DNA from: Plantibacter sp. PA-3-X8
Lineage (GTDB): Bacteria; Actinomycetota; Actinomycetes; Actinomycetales; Microbacteriaceae
NCBI RefSeq assembly: GCF_003856975.1
Contig: NZ_CP033107.1
Span: 186,001-250,000, forward strand
DNA length: 64,000 nucleotides
Direction of reading: 5' to 3'
Part shown: positions 24,228 through 32,571 of the stretch, one piece after another
Layout: each line of letters starts with the position of its first letter
Numbering within the stretch: the first letter of the stretch is position 1
Notes under the pieces: model-generated
Told to the model about the DNA's origin: nothing
What the model saw: only the letters and a program-made list of their open reading frames with translations
Database searches by the model: none
Translations under genes and position numbers: made by a program

Positions 24228-25164
24228 AGTGCACCCACTTCTTCTGGCCGAGGAACTGCACGGCGGTGATCGCCAGGATGATGATGAACAGCACCCAGGC
24301 GGCGGCGGAGGCCACCCCGAGCTGCTGGAACACGAATCCCTGGTTGTAGATGAATTGCACGAGCGTGGTGGTCGATGAACCCGGACCACCCTTCGTGAGG
24401 ATGAACGGCTGGGCGAACACTTGGAACGCGGTGATGAGCGTCATCATGGCGGCGAAGAAGATCGACGGCGAGATCATCGGGAACTTGATCCGCCAGAACG
24501 AGGTCCATGCCCCGGCACCGTCGAGCTCGGCCGCCTCGAGCTGGCTCTCCGGTACCGAGTCGAGCGCTGCGGAGAAGATGAGCATGTTGTAGCCGAAGCC
24601 CTGCCAGACGCTCATCGCGACGATGGCGAGCATGGCCCAGTGCTCATCGGCGAGGAAGTTCGGAGCCGAGACCCCGATGCTCGACTGCATCGTCGCGTCG
24701 ATCAGCCCGTCGGGCTGGTAGATCATCCGCCAGATGACCGCGTTCGCGACGATGGGGGTGACCGTTGGGATGAAGAAGAGGACCCGGAAGATCTGACGGT
24801 GTTTGATCTTCGGGCTGAGCCAGGCTGCGAGTCCCATCGACACGATGAGGTTGAGCGGCACGTACAGGACGACGAACAGGGTCGTGTTGAGGATGACCGT
24901 TCGGAAGATCGGGTCTGCGAACAACGCTGCGTAGTTGTCGAAGCCGACGAAGGTCGGCGATCCGAGCATCGGCCAGTTGTTCAGGCTGATGACGAGCGAC
25001 GCGATGATCGGCACGACGGTGAACAGCGCGAGACCGATCGCGTGCGGACTGGCGAATCCCAGTCCCCACCAGGATCGTCGGGCGTGGACCGCGTCCGGAT
25101 CGACGCGCGCGGTGCGCTTGGAGGGCCGGACGGCTCGCACCGGGGCCGCTGGGAGGGTAGCCAT
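24220..25164 (-). CDS. Carbohydrate ABC transporter permease, MalF type
   Basis: 314 residues, about six membrane segments. N-terminal cytoplasmic part, GLALFTVVPIIASLVISLNN, and the EAA loop VPESQLEAAELDGAGAWTSF. Forms a heterodimeric channel with the downstream MalG-type protein for uptake of an oligosaccharide or glycoside, probably the fucosidase substrate. Preceded by the binding-protein gene with a 72-base gap. Confidence 0.9.
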   Translation of the reverse strand: MATLPAAPVRAVRPSKRTARVDPDAVHARRSWWGLGFASPHAIGLALFTVVPIIASLVISLNNWPMLGSPTFVGFDNYAALFADPIFRTVILNTTLFVVLYVPLNLIVSMGLAAWLSPKIKHRQIFRVLFFIPTVTPIVANAVIWRMIYQPDGLIDATMQSSIGVSAPNFLADEHWAMLAIVAMSVWQGFGYNMLIFSAALDSVPESQLEAAELDGAGAWTSFWRIKFPMISPSIFFAAMMTLITAFQVFAQPFILTKGGPGSSTTTLVQFIYNQGFVFQQLGVASAAAWVLFIIILAITAVQFLGQKKWVHYE

Positions 25165-25236
25165 GCGGGTTCTTCCTTTGCTTCGACGACGATCGGAGCG
25201 GCTGGTGGGCGACGTGGGTCGCCCACCAGCCGGAGC

Positions 25237-26457
25237 TCACTTCGGCAGTTGGCTCGAGATCTGGTCGAGGACCTCGGCGCCGGATTGCTGTCCGTTCATC
25301 GCCTGGATCGCGTACTGGGACATCAGTTGGGCGAGCTGATCGCTGTTCTTGTTCCCGGGCAGCGGGACGGATCCGTCCTGGGCTGCTGCGAAGCTCTCCT
25401 CGACGCCGTCGATACCGGCGTTGTCGAACCAGGCGCCCTGCGCTGTGGTGCGGGCGGGGAACGCCCGCCCCTCCTTGCCGAGTGTCGAGAGCACGTCCTC
25501 ACTCGTCATGGTGGTGATCGCCTGATAGGCCTGCTCGGGGTACTTGCACTCCTTCGAGACACCGAAGCCCGATCCCGCGGAGAAGGTCGTCGGGGCGCTA
25601 CCGGCCGGCAATGTCACGACGCCGACGTCGAACGTCGCCTTGGCTTTCGTGTTGATGAGCGACCAGGGTCCGTCGACATAGGTGGCGGCCTGTCCGTTGA
25701 TGAAGGCGTTGTCGTCGGCCGAACTGTCGGCGCTCGCAGGCGTCGCGTAGCCGTCCTTCACGAGGCCGGCGATCCACTCGAGACCCGCAGCGAATTTGGC
25801 GTTGGTCACGTCGAGCGAACCGTCCTCGCTCACCACCCGACCGCCGTTGTAGGACAGGATCATGGACTCGAGGTAGAGATCCTCTGCGCTCGGCGCGTAG
25901 AGCTGCTTCCCCGCCGATTTGAGCGCTTCACCCGCGGCTTCGAAGTCGTCCACGGTCCAGCCGGGCTTCGGTTCGGCGACGCCGGCCTCGGCGAAGAGGT
26001 CCTTGTTGTAGAACATGACGAGCGGGCCGGTGTCGTAGGGGAGGGCGTAGAGCTTGCCGTCGACCTTCATCGCGTCGAGCGCGGTCGCGTCGAACTCGTC
26101 GAGCGCGGTGCCGCTGCTCTTCGCGAGGTCGTCCAGCGGGAGGAGGACATCGGTGTAGTTGGCCGCCCGAAGGCTCTGCACCGTGACGATGCAGGGGGCA
26201 GTACCGGCACTCAACTGGGTGCGGAGCTTCGTCCAGTAGTCGGAGAACGGCGCGCCCTGGATGGTGACGTCGATCTTGTCCGACGACTTCACCTCGTCGG
26301 CGACCGTCTGCCACGCTGCCTGGTCCTCCTGACCGGCGATCCACATGGACCAGACGAGCGACTCTGCAGTCTGGGAGCCGGTCGCGCTGCCACCGGAACA
26401 CGCCGTGAGGGCGAGGACACCGGCCATCGCCGCGCCGGCCATGAGCTGTCGTTTCAT
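25237..26457 (-). CDS. Extracellular sugar-binding lipoprotein (family 1 solute-binding protein)
   Basis: 406 residues. Start ATG 26457 gives a short lipoprotein signal MKRQLMAGAAMAGVLALTAC with the lipobox Cys near residue 20. The mature protein has the type II binding-protein features MWIAGQEDQAAWQTVADEV, ALPYDTGPLVMFYNKDLF and FINGQAATYVDGPWSL. It collects an oligosaccharide outside the cell for the two permeases. Its promoter region is shared with the divergent fucosidase gene and contains the candidate GntR site. Confidence 0.92.
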   Translation of the reverse strand: MKRQLMAGAAMAGVLALTACSGGSATGSQTAESLVWSMWIAGQEDQAAWQTVADEVKSSDKIDVTIQGAPFSDYWTKLRTQLSAGTAPCIVTVQSLRAANYTDVLLPLDDLAKSSGTALDEFDATALDAMKVDGKLYALPYDTGPLVMFYNKDLFAEAGVAEPKPGWTVDDFEAAGEALKSAGKQLYAPSAEDLYLESMILSYNGGRVVSEDGSLDVTNAKFAAGLEWIAGLVKDGYATPASADSSADDNAFINGQAATYVDGPWSLINTKAKATFDVGVVTLPAGSAPTTFSAGSGFGVSKECKYPEQAYQAITTMTSEDVLSTLGKEGRAFPARTTAQGAWFDNAGIDGVEESFAAAQDGSVPLPGNKNSDQLAQLMSQYAIQAMNGQQSGAEVLDQISSQLPK

Positions 26458-26546
26458 CGGATGCTTCTCCACTTCGTTGGGCGTGCAGTACTCAAGGGAT
26501 CCAGACCCGGTCGGGAAAGACGGCTGAACGTGGTGCGATCTAAACA

Positions 26547-26559
26547 TCGGATGTCTCAT
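26547..26559. promoter_or_regulatory. Putative GntR operator TCGGATGTCTCAT
   Basis: Sits between the divergent binding-protein (26457) and fucosidase (26682) genes in an AT-rich stretch. GATG-TCT-CATC is a perfect short palindrome around a 3-base centre. It differs at one base from the site before the GntR gene (22526-22538). Confidence 0.5.
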
Positions 26560-26681
26560 CTGTCAACTGTTGATATTTCCGCGAATCTGGGCCACTTTGG
26601 AGACATTCGCCCCGCAGAGTACGGATGATTGGCATCCCTGACTCGCATCTCAGCCGCATCATCGACGACGAAGGATCACGC

Positions 26682-28031
26682 ATGGCCATGTTCAAGGACG
26701 ACTCCGTCCGCCTCCCCGAGTTCGAGAAGTTCGTCCACGAGACACCCGCCTGGTTCTCCGACGCCAAGCTCGGGATCTTCGTCCACTGGGGGGCGTACTC
26801 CGTCGCAGCCTGGGCGGAACCGATCGGTGAGCTCGGGGCGACGGACCACGCGCACGACTTCGCCCGGAACCCGTACGCCGAGTGGTACTTCAACACCATC
26901 CGCATCGAGGGGAGCCCGGCGCAGCAGCACCACCGGGAGACCTTCGGAGACGTCGACTACGACCACCTGCTCGAGCTGTGGCGCGCCGAGCGCTTCGACG
27001 CGGACGAGGTGCTCGCCCTCGTGAAGCACACGGGAGCACGGTATTTCGTGCCGACGACGAAGCACCACGACGGGATCACGCTCTGGGACGCTCCCGAGAC
27101 GAACGGCCGCAACACCGTCGCCCGAGGCCCGAAGCGCGACCTCATCGGCGAATTCGCTGCAGCGACGGAACGCGCCGGGCTGCGCTTCGGCGTCTACTAT
27201 TCGGGCGGGCTGGACTGGCACTTCTCCCCGTCCGAACCGGTCGTCGAGACCGACGGGCCGGACGGCTGGACGAACCGGGCCAACGACCGGCCGTACGCCG
27301 ACTACGCATACGACCAGGTCGCCGACCTCATCGAGCGGTACCGCCCTGACATCCTCTGGAACGACATCGAATGGCCCGACCCGGGCAAGGACGACGGCGC
27401 GCGTGGACTCGTCTCCCTCTTCGACCGCTTCTATGCCGCCGCCCCGGACGGACTGATCAACGACCGCTGGGGAGACACCCATTGGGACTACCGGACCACG
27501 GAGTACCAGATGGGCGGCATCACCGATGACCCGTGGGAGAACTGCCGCGGCATCGGCTACTCCTTCGGCCACAACACCCTCGAAGACGAGAAGCAGCTGC
27601 TGAGCGGCGAGGAGGCGATCCGGTACTTCGTGGACATCGTCGCGCGAGGCGGGAACCTGCTCTTGAACATCGGCCTGCAGGCGGACGGTACCGTCCCTCC
27701 GGAACAGCGCGCGACGCTGGAGGCGCTGGGCGATTGGAACGCGGTGAACGGTGCGGTCGTCTTCGGTTCACGACAGCTCGACGACGGGATCGCGAGCGGT
27801 TCGGAGTCACCGTGGACGAGGTGGACGCGTACCGGCGACATCGCCAACGCGATCATCGATGCGGACGGCCCGGTGACGCTGACACTCGCTGCCGACGCGA
27901 TCCTGGTCGACTCCGCTCGACTCGTCGACGGCACGTCGCTCGCCGCGTCCGTCGTCGACGGTGGTGTCAGGGTCGATCTTCCGACGCGCTCGGTGCCCGG
28001 CCCGCAGGTGGTCCGCTTCGATCTGAGCTGA
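26682..28031 (+). CDS. GH29 alpha-L-fucosidase
   Basis: 449 residues. The GH29 barrel is seen from WFSDAKLGIFVHWGAYSVAA, with the NPYAEWYFN, YFVPTTKHHDGITLWD and GVYYSGGLDW strands. The catalytic nucleophile Asp lies near residue 227 in PDILWNDIEWP. A small beta-rich domain (about 350-449) follows. No signal peptide, so it acts in the cytoplasm on imported fucosides. GAAGGA lies seven bases before ATG 26682, which is preferred to an upstream in-frame start at 26625. Divergent from the ABC operon that probably supplies its substrate. No fucose kinase or isomerase is nearby. Confidence 0.93.
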   Translation: MAMFKDDSVRLPEFEKFVHETPAWFSDAKLGIFVHWGAYSVAAWAEPIGELGATDHAHDFARNPYAEWYFNTIRIEGSPAQQHHRETFGDVDYDHLLELWRAERFDADEVLALVKHTGARYFVPTTKHHDGITLWDAPETNGRNTVARGPKRDLIGEFAAATERAGLRFGVYYSGGLDWHFSPSEPVVETDGPDGWTNRANDRPYADYAYDQVADLIERYRPDILWNDIEWPDPGKDDGARGLVSLFDRFYAAAPDGLINDRWGDTHWDYRTTEYQMGGITDDPWENCRGIGYSFGHNTLEDEKQLLSGEEAIRYFVDIVARGGNLLLNIGLQADGTVPPEQRATLEALGDWNAVNGAVVFGSRQLDDGIASGSESPWTRWTRTGDIANAIIDADGPVTLTLAADAILVDSARLVDGTSLAASVVDGGVRVDLPTRSVPGPQVVRFDLS

Positions 28032-28042
28032 GCCCGCTCCCG

Positions 28043-28069
28043 CTGCCCGCGATGGCGGGCGGGTAGTTT
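28043..28069 (+). terminator. Short hairpin after the fucosidase gene
   Basis: GCCCGC (28045-28050) and GCGGGC (28055-28060) pair over a GATG loop and are followed by GGGTAGTTTG. The stem is short, so this is a weak terminator candidate; the next gene begins at 28076. Confidence 0.4.
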
Positions 28070-28075
28070 GAGGGG

Positions 28076-29143
28076 ATGAACGGCACGATCGACACCCGAG
28101 CGCTCATCGACCCTGTCGACAGCGAGGCCATGGCGAAGGCGCCCGCGTACCACCGGGCGCCTTCCGCGCGGCTGTTCATCGGCCTGATCGCGGGAGTCGT
28201 CGTGGTCACCGTCGCCGGGTTCGTCCTGTTGGGGACGCTGTCGTCTTCCTCACGAGGCGGCTCCGGCCCGACGCCGCTGCTCGGGATCGGACTCCTCGCG
28301 GCCGCCGCCGTCGCGGTCGTCGCGGTCCTCTCCTGGCGCACGAGGCGCATCAAGCGCTTCCGCCTCTCCCAGTTCGCGGCGACCAACGGGATGACCTACA
28401 CCTCCGACCTCAGCTACCCACCGTTCCCCGGCATGATCTTCGGGATCGGATCGTCGCGGCAGGCTACCGACGTGCTGCGGGCTGATCGTCCCCGCCCCGT
28501 GGAGTTCGGCAACTACCGGTACACGGTCCGCCATGGCAAGAGTTCGACGACGCACCACTGGGGGTACGTCGCGGTGAAGCTGGACGTCCCCCTGCCGAAC
28601 ATCGTGCTCGATGCGATCGGCAACAACGGCTTCGGCTCGAACCTTCCCGCGGCGTTCCAGCGCGCCCAGCGGCTGTCCCTCGAAGGCGACTTCGACCAGC
28701 ACTTCACGCTCTACTGCCCGGCCGGCTACGAACGCGACGCCCTGTACCTATTCACGCCGGACATCATGGCGCGGTTCATCGACCACGCCGCCCAACTCGA
28801 CGTCGAGATCATCGACGATTGGATGTTCCTGTACACGAAACGCGAGGTGTCGACCCTCGATCCCGACACCTGGGCCTGGCTGTTCAGCGTCGTCGACGCG
28901 CTGATGACGAAGTTGGACCAGTGGGCGCGGTGGCGGGACGACCGCCTCCAGCCGCAGTCACCAGGAGGGCTGGAGCATCCGTCTGCACCAGGCGCTCAGG
29001 CCGACTCCCCAGCACTCGGACTGCTCAAGCCGCCGCCGGGGGTCGCTCCGTCCGGCCGCAGGTTGCGACGATCCGGCACGTGGATCCCCATCGTGTTCGT
29101 CGTCGGAACGGTGATCCTCTGGATCGTCATGCGCATGAACTGA
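28076..29143 (+). CDS. Membrane protein of unknown function
   Basis: 355 residues. Two adjacent hydrophobic segments near the N-terminus (about 32-53 and 65-85), then a basic stretch WRTRRIKRFR, a large cytoplasmic domain (about 95-285) and one more hydrophobic segment at the very end (TWIPIVFVVGTVILWIVM). The soluble part contains VKLDVPLPNIVLDAIGNNGF and LYCPAGYERDALYLFTPDIM. A Pro-rich linker (about 290-330) precedes the last segment. I do not recognise the family. It stands alone between the fucosidase and a lipoprotein gene. Confidence 0.75.
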   Translation: MNGTIDTRALIDPVDSEAMAKAPAYHRAPSARLFIGLIAGVVVVTVAGFVLLGTLSSSSRGGSGPTPLLGIGLLAAAAVAVVAVLSWRTRRIKRFRLSQFAATNGMTYTSDLSYPPFPGMIFGIGSSRQATDVLRADRPRPVEFGNYRYTVRHGKSSTTHHWGYVAVKLDVPLPNIVLDAIGNNGFGSNLPAAFQRAQRLSLEGDFDQHFTLYCPAGYERDALYLFTPDIMARFIDHAAQLDVEIIDDWMFLYTKREVSTLDPDTWAWLFSVVDALMTKLDQWARWRDDRLQPQSPGGLEHPSAPGAQADSPALGLLKPPPGVAPSGRRLRRSGTWIPIVFVVGTVILWIVMRMN

Positions 29144-29261
29144 CCACATGGTCCGCACGCATGTCGAGGACGTCTGGTGATCGACAGACGAGGACAGAAC
29201 AGGCCGGTTGCTGGGATGGCTGGGTGACCGACCCCGGTCACTCGTCAGAAAGGACCATCCC

Positions 29262-29717
29262 ATGCGCAGATCAGCCGCCTTCGGCTTCGCCGTCCCCGTC
29301 CTCGCCCTCATGCTGGGGCTCACCGCCTGCTCCGGGACGTCGGACGCCCCGTCCGGCGGTGGCGGGTCGCCGTCGACCGCCGACGGCTACGCCCAGGCGT
29401 TCGACGACTACACGATCTCCCTCGCGGGTTGCCTGCGCGACCACGGGGTCGACGTCGTGGACCCGGAACCCGGCACGGCGATCACCCTCGACGGCAGCGA
29501 TGCGATGAACCAGGCCTACGACGCCTGCAGCACGGAACTCGGCCCACCGCCGGCCAACCCCGATCAGCCCACCAGGGCGGAGATCTCCGACGAACTGCGG
29601 CTCCGCGCCCAGTGCCTGCGCGACCAGGGGTTCGACGTCCCGGACCCCGACGCGAACGGCGTGTGGGACCTGCCGGAGGACCTGTTCGACGAGGCCAGGG
29701 CCTGCGCCGTGCAGTGA
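29262..29717 (+). CDS. Small lipoprotein with duplicated Cys motif
   Basis: 151 residues. Lipoprotein signal ending in LTAC near residue 23 and a Gly/Ser-rich spacer. The mature domain contains a duplicated motif: CLRDHGVDVVDPEPG and CLRDQGFDVPDPDANG, plus two further Cys (YDACSTEL, ARACAVQ). The four Cys could form two disulfides. Similar small Cys-repeat lipoproteins occur in actinobacteria beside two-component systems; the partner here would be the convergent kinase. Function unknown. AAAGGA lies eight bases before the ATG. Confidence 0.75.
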   Translation: MRRSAAFGFAVPVLALMLGLTACSGTSDAPSGGGGSPSTADGYAQAFDDYTISLAGCLRDHGVDVVDPEPGTAITLDGSDAMNQAYDACSTELGPPPANPDQPTRAEISDELRLRAQCLRDQGFDVPDPDANGVWDLPEDLFDEARACAVQ

Positions 29718-29730
29718 CGACCGCTCCGGA

Positions 29731-29770
29731 CGGGACGGCCGACCGATCCGTTGATCGGTCGGCCGTCCCG
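29731..29770. terminator. Bidirectional hairpin terminator
   Basis: CGGGACGGCCGACCGATC (29731-29748) is perfectly complementary to 29753-29770 over a 4-base loop: an 18-bp stem between the convergent lipoprotein and histidine kinase genes. This is the clearest terminator in the window. Confidence 0.85.
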
Positions 29771-29781
29771 TCGTTCCGGGG

Positions 29782-30954
29782 TCAGGCGTCGTCCGGCTCA
29801 GGAGCGGGCACGGCGGGCAGCAGCACCGTCACTTCGAGCCCGCCGGCCGGCAGCGGCGCGAGGCCCAGCGAGCCACCGTGCAGCTCGACGATCCGCGCAC
29901 CGAGCGTCAGCCCGAGCCCGTTGCCACGGTCGGCACCGGCGGCGCGCGCGATCCTGGCGTCGTGGCGATCGAACGGCTCGACGAACCGAGCGACCTCGTC
30001 GTCGCCGAGCAGCGGTCCTGAGTTGCTGACGACCACGACCGCGTGGTCGGCCGCGGACGGGTCGGCCTGCGGATCCTCGCCCACCCAGACGGAGACCCAT
30101 CCGCCCGGACCGCTGTTGTACCGCACGGCGTTCGACAGCAGGTTCGTCAGCAGCTGCTGGAGGAGCACGCGATTGCCGAGCACGGCGGTGCTCCGGAGGG
30201 TCGAGGAGATCGTGACGCCGGCGTGGGCGACGTCCGGTGCGACGAGCTGCGACGCGTCGCGGGCCACCGCCGCCAGGTCGACGGGCGAGGTCACGAGCGG
30301 TCGGCGGTCGAGCTGGTTCAGCTGCAACAGGGCTTCCACGATCGCGATCCCCCGCTCGTTCGTCTCGTGCAGTCGGCGGAGCGCGCGGTCGACGTCACGG
30401 CCCTCCGGGTCGGCCTGCGCCACCTCGATGAGCATCTTCATGGTCGCGAGCGGCGTGCGCAGCTCGTGCGAGGCATTGGCCGCGAAGCGCTTCTGCGTGA
30501 GGAACGACTGCTCCAGGCGCGCGAGCATGTCGTCGAAGCGGTCGGCGAGTTCGCGGAACTCGTCGCGCGGACCCGTCATCGCGATGCGGTGGTCGAGCGA
30601 GCCCGCCGCTGCAGCCCGCACCGCGTCGTTGAGGTCGCGCAGCGGTCGCAGGACCCGACCGGCGACGATCCAGCCGACACCGGTGCCGATCACGGCCATC
30701 GCGATGAGCGCGAGCATCGAGTAGTTGATGAGCGAATCGCGGATCTCGCCACGGGTGATGCCGGACAACTGCTCCGGATCGCCGGCTGGCGCGATCGGGT
30801 AGTCGGGGAAGCGCCAGATGATGACGTTGATGACGATCAGCGCGACGAGACCGGTGACGACCGTGAAGGCGGCATAGGTCGCGGTGAGCTTGACGCGGGC
30901 CGTGATGCGCGTCGGACGGGACGCGACCGGCCGAGCGGGGGACGCGGTGGTCAT
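29782..30954 (-). CDS. Sensor histidine kinase
   Basis: 390 residues. Two membrane segments (about 20-45 and 80-102) enclose a short extracytoplasmic loop of some 35 residues. HAMP region follows (GRVLRPLRDLNDAVRAA), then the H-box ANASHELRTPLATMKML with the phosphorylated His, N-box LLSNAVRYN and G-box GNGLGLTLGARIVELHGG. The small sensor loop suggests membrane or envelope signals. Start ATG 30954 overlaps the regulator stop by four bases (ATGA). Confidence 0.93.
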   Translation of the reverse strand: MTTASPARPVASRPTRITARVKLTATYAAFTVVTGLVALIVINVIIWRFPDYPIAPAGDPEQLSGITRGEIRDSLINYSMLALIAMAVIGTGVGWIVAGRVLRPLRDLNDAVRAAAAGSLDHRIAMTGPRDEFRELADRFDDMLARLEQSFLTQKRFAANASHELRTPLATMKMLIEVAQADPEGRDVDRALRRLHETNERGIAIVEALLQLNQLDRRPLVTSPVDLAAVARDASQLVAPDVAHAGVTISSTLRSTAVLGNRVLLQQLLTNLLSNAVRYNSGPGGWVSVWVGEDPQADPSAADHAVVVVSNSGPLLGDDEVARFVEPFDRHDARIARAAGADRGNGLGLTLGARIVELHGGSLGLAPLPAGGLEVTVLLPAVPAPEPDDA

Positions 30955-31646
30955 TCGGCGTCCACCCTCGTGCGCTCGTCCTCGCCCGGCGGGAGCACCC
31001 GGTACCCGACGCCCGGCACGGTGTGGATGACCCACGGCTCGCCGAGGACCTTCCGCAGCGTCGACATCGTCACCCGCACGGCGTTCGTGAACGGGTCGGC
31101 GTGCTCATCCCAGGCGCGCTCGAGGAGCTCTTCGGCACTCACGACGCCACCCTTGGCCGCGAGCAGGATCTCCAGCACCGCGAACTGCTTCTTCGCCAGA
31201 CGCACGTAGCGGCCGTTGCGGTACACCTCGCGGCGGAACGGGTCGAGCCGCACACCGGCGTACTCGAGGACGGGTGGGAGCGACGCTTTGGGTCGACGCG
31301 CCAGTGAACGGAGCCGGAGGACGAGCTCGCGCAGCTCGAACGGCTTGGTCAGGTAGTCGTCGGCGCCGATCTCGAAGCCGCTCTCCTTGTCGTCGAGGTC
31401 GGCGGCCGCGGTGAGCATGAGCACCCGGCAGGGCAGTTCCTGGGCGATGATCCAGCGGCAGACGTCGTCGCCGTGCGTGCCAGGGAGGTCGCGGTCGAGC
31501 ACCACGACGTCGTAGGCGTTGACGGCGAGCCGCTCGAGCGCGGTGTCGCCGTCGAACACGAGGTCGGCGGCGAGCCCCTCGTGCTGCAGGCCCTCGAGGA
31601 TGCTCTCGGCGAGGTACTGCTCGTCCTCGGCGATCAGGACACGCAT
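30951..31646 (-). CDS. OmpR-family response regulator
   Basis: 231 residues. Receiver domain with MRVLIAEDEQYLAESILEGL, phospho-acceptor Asp near residue 51 in VVVLDRDLPGTHGDD, TKPFELRELVLRLRSLARR, and a C-terminal winged helix ending VIHTVPGVGYRVLPPGE. GGAGG lies five bases before ATG 31646. Its promoter faces the VanY-type carboxypeptidase gene, so regulation of that gene by this pair is plausible. Confidence 0.93.
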   Translation of the reverse strand: MRVLIAEDEQYLAESILEGLQHEGLAADLVFDGDTALERLAVNAYDVVVLDRDLPGTHGDDVCRWIIAQELPCRVLMLTAAADLDDKESGFEIGADDYLTKPFELRELVLRLRSLARRPKASLPPVLEYAGVRLDPFRREVYRNGRYVRLAKKQFAVLEILLAAKGGVVSAEELLERAWDEHADPFTNAVRVTMSTLRKVLGEPWVIHTVPGVGYRVLPPGEDERTRVDAE

Positions 31647-31842
31647 GGGACCTCCGGTGTTCGGGACGGACGACGCGTCGATGGCGTCGCTCCGGCGCCC
31701 GCGATGGGCGTCGTGTCGATCGTAGGCGGCACCGTGTTTCGGAACCGTCTGGTGATCATCCGACGCCCGCGCAACCGCCGTCGAGTTGGACTGGGGACTG
31801 GTCGTCGCGTGCCGAACACCGACCACCGACCGAGGAGGAACC

Positions 31843-32529
31843 ATGCAGCACGACATGCAGCACCAGCACCAGCACCAGCACCACCGGCTACCAGGCCGAC
31901 AGAGCACGGTCGCCCGCAAAGGCTCCAACCGAGCCGTCGTCATCCTCGCCGCCACGGCCGTCGCCCTCACCGCCGCGATCGCCTTGGTCGCGTGCACGGG
32001 CGTCGCTCCGACCATCACCCGCGGGATCACCGCGCTGGCCGAGCGCCCGTCCGGAGACGCGGGTGCCGGAACCACGACCACGACGGATGGCGCGTTCGGA
32101 ACCGACGACGGCGTGTTGGAGGAGAACCGGTACTCGGCCTACGACACCGATCTCCCGGCCATCGCGAACCTCGACCCCGACCTCCTGGAGGCCGTCCAGC
32201 AGGCGACCGACGCAGCGGCGGAAGACGACATCGCGCTGTACGTGAGCTCCGGCTGGCGGAGCACGGCGTACCAGCAGCACCTGCTCGACGAGGCGATCCT
32301 CCAGTACGGCAGCGAGGCGGCCGCCCGGCAGTACGTGGCCACGCCCGACGGGTCCTCGCACACGCGCGGGGCGGCAGTCGACATCGGTGCGACGGACGCC
32401 GACTACTGGCTCATCGAGCACGGCGCCGACTACGGCCTCTGCCAGACCTACGCGAACGAGATCTGGCACTTCGAGTTGGCCACCGTCCCCGGCGGCGAGT
32501 GCCCGGAGCTTCTTCCCGACGCCGGATGA
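31843..32529 (+). CDS. VanY-type D-alanyl-D-alanine carboxypeptidase, membrane anchored
   Basis: 228 residues. Starts with a cytoplasmic His/Gln-rich segment (MQHDMQHQHQHQHHR), then one hydrophobic segment (about 30-50) ending in ALVACTG, which could also be a lipobox. The catalytic domain (about 105-228) has GWRSTAYQQHLL, the zinc-binding SSHTRGAAVDIG and EIWHFE. It removes the terminal D-Ala from peptidoglycan peptides outside the membrane. Strong ribosome site GAGGAGGAA before ATG 31843. Divergent from the two-component operon, echoing VanRS-VanY arrangements; no other van genes are present. Confidence 0.9.
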   Translation: MQHDMQHQHQHQHHRLPGRQSTVARKGSNRAVVILAATAVALTAAIALVACTGVAPTITRGITALAERPSGDAGAGTTTTTDGAFGTDDGVLEENRYSAYDTDLPAIANLDPDLLEAVQQATDAAAEDDIALYVSSGWRSTAYQQHLLDEAILQYGSEAAARQYVATPDGSSHTRGAAVDIGATDADYWLIEHGADYGLCQTYANEIWHFELATVPGGECPELLPDAG

Positions 32530-32571
32530 GGTCGGTGCCGCGACCAGCTGCTCCCGCCGGGCGTCCCGGTC

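Noticed and set aside
24421..26628. Open frame of 735 codons on the plus strand
   Set aside because: Antisense to the MalF-type permease and binding-protein genes; composition typical of a mirror frame.
31843..32529. Vancomycin resistance cluster
   Set aside because: Only a VanY-like carboxypeptidase and a generic two-component pair are present; no VanH, VanA/D-type ligase or VanX.
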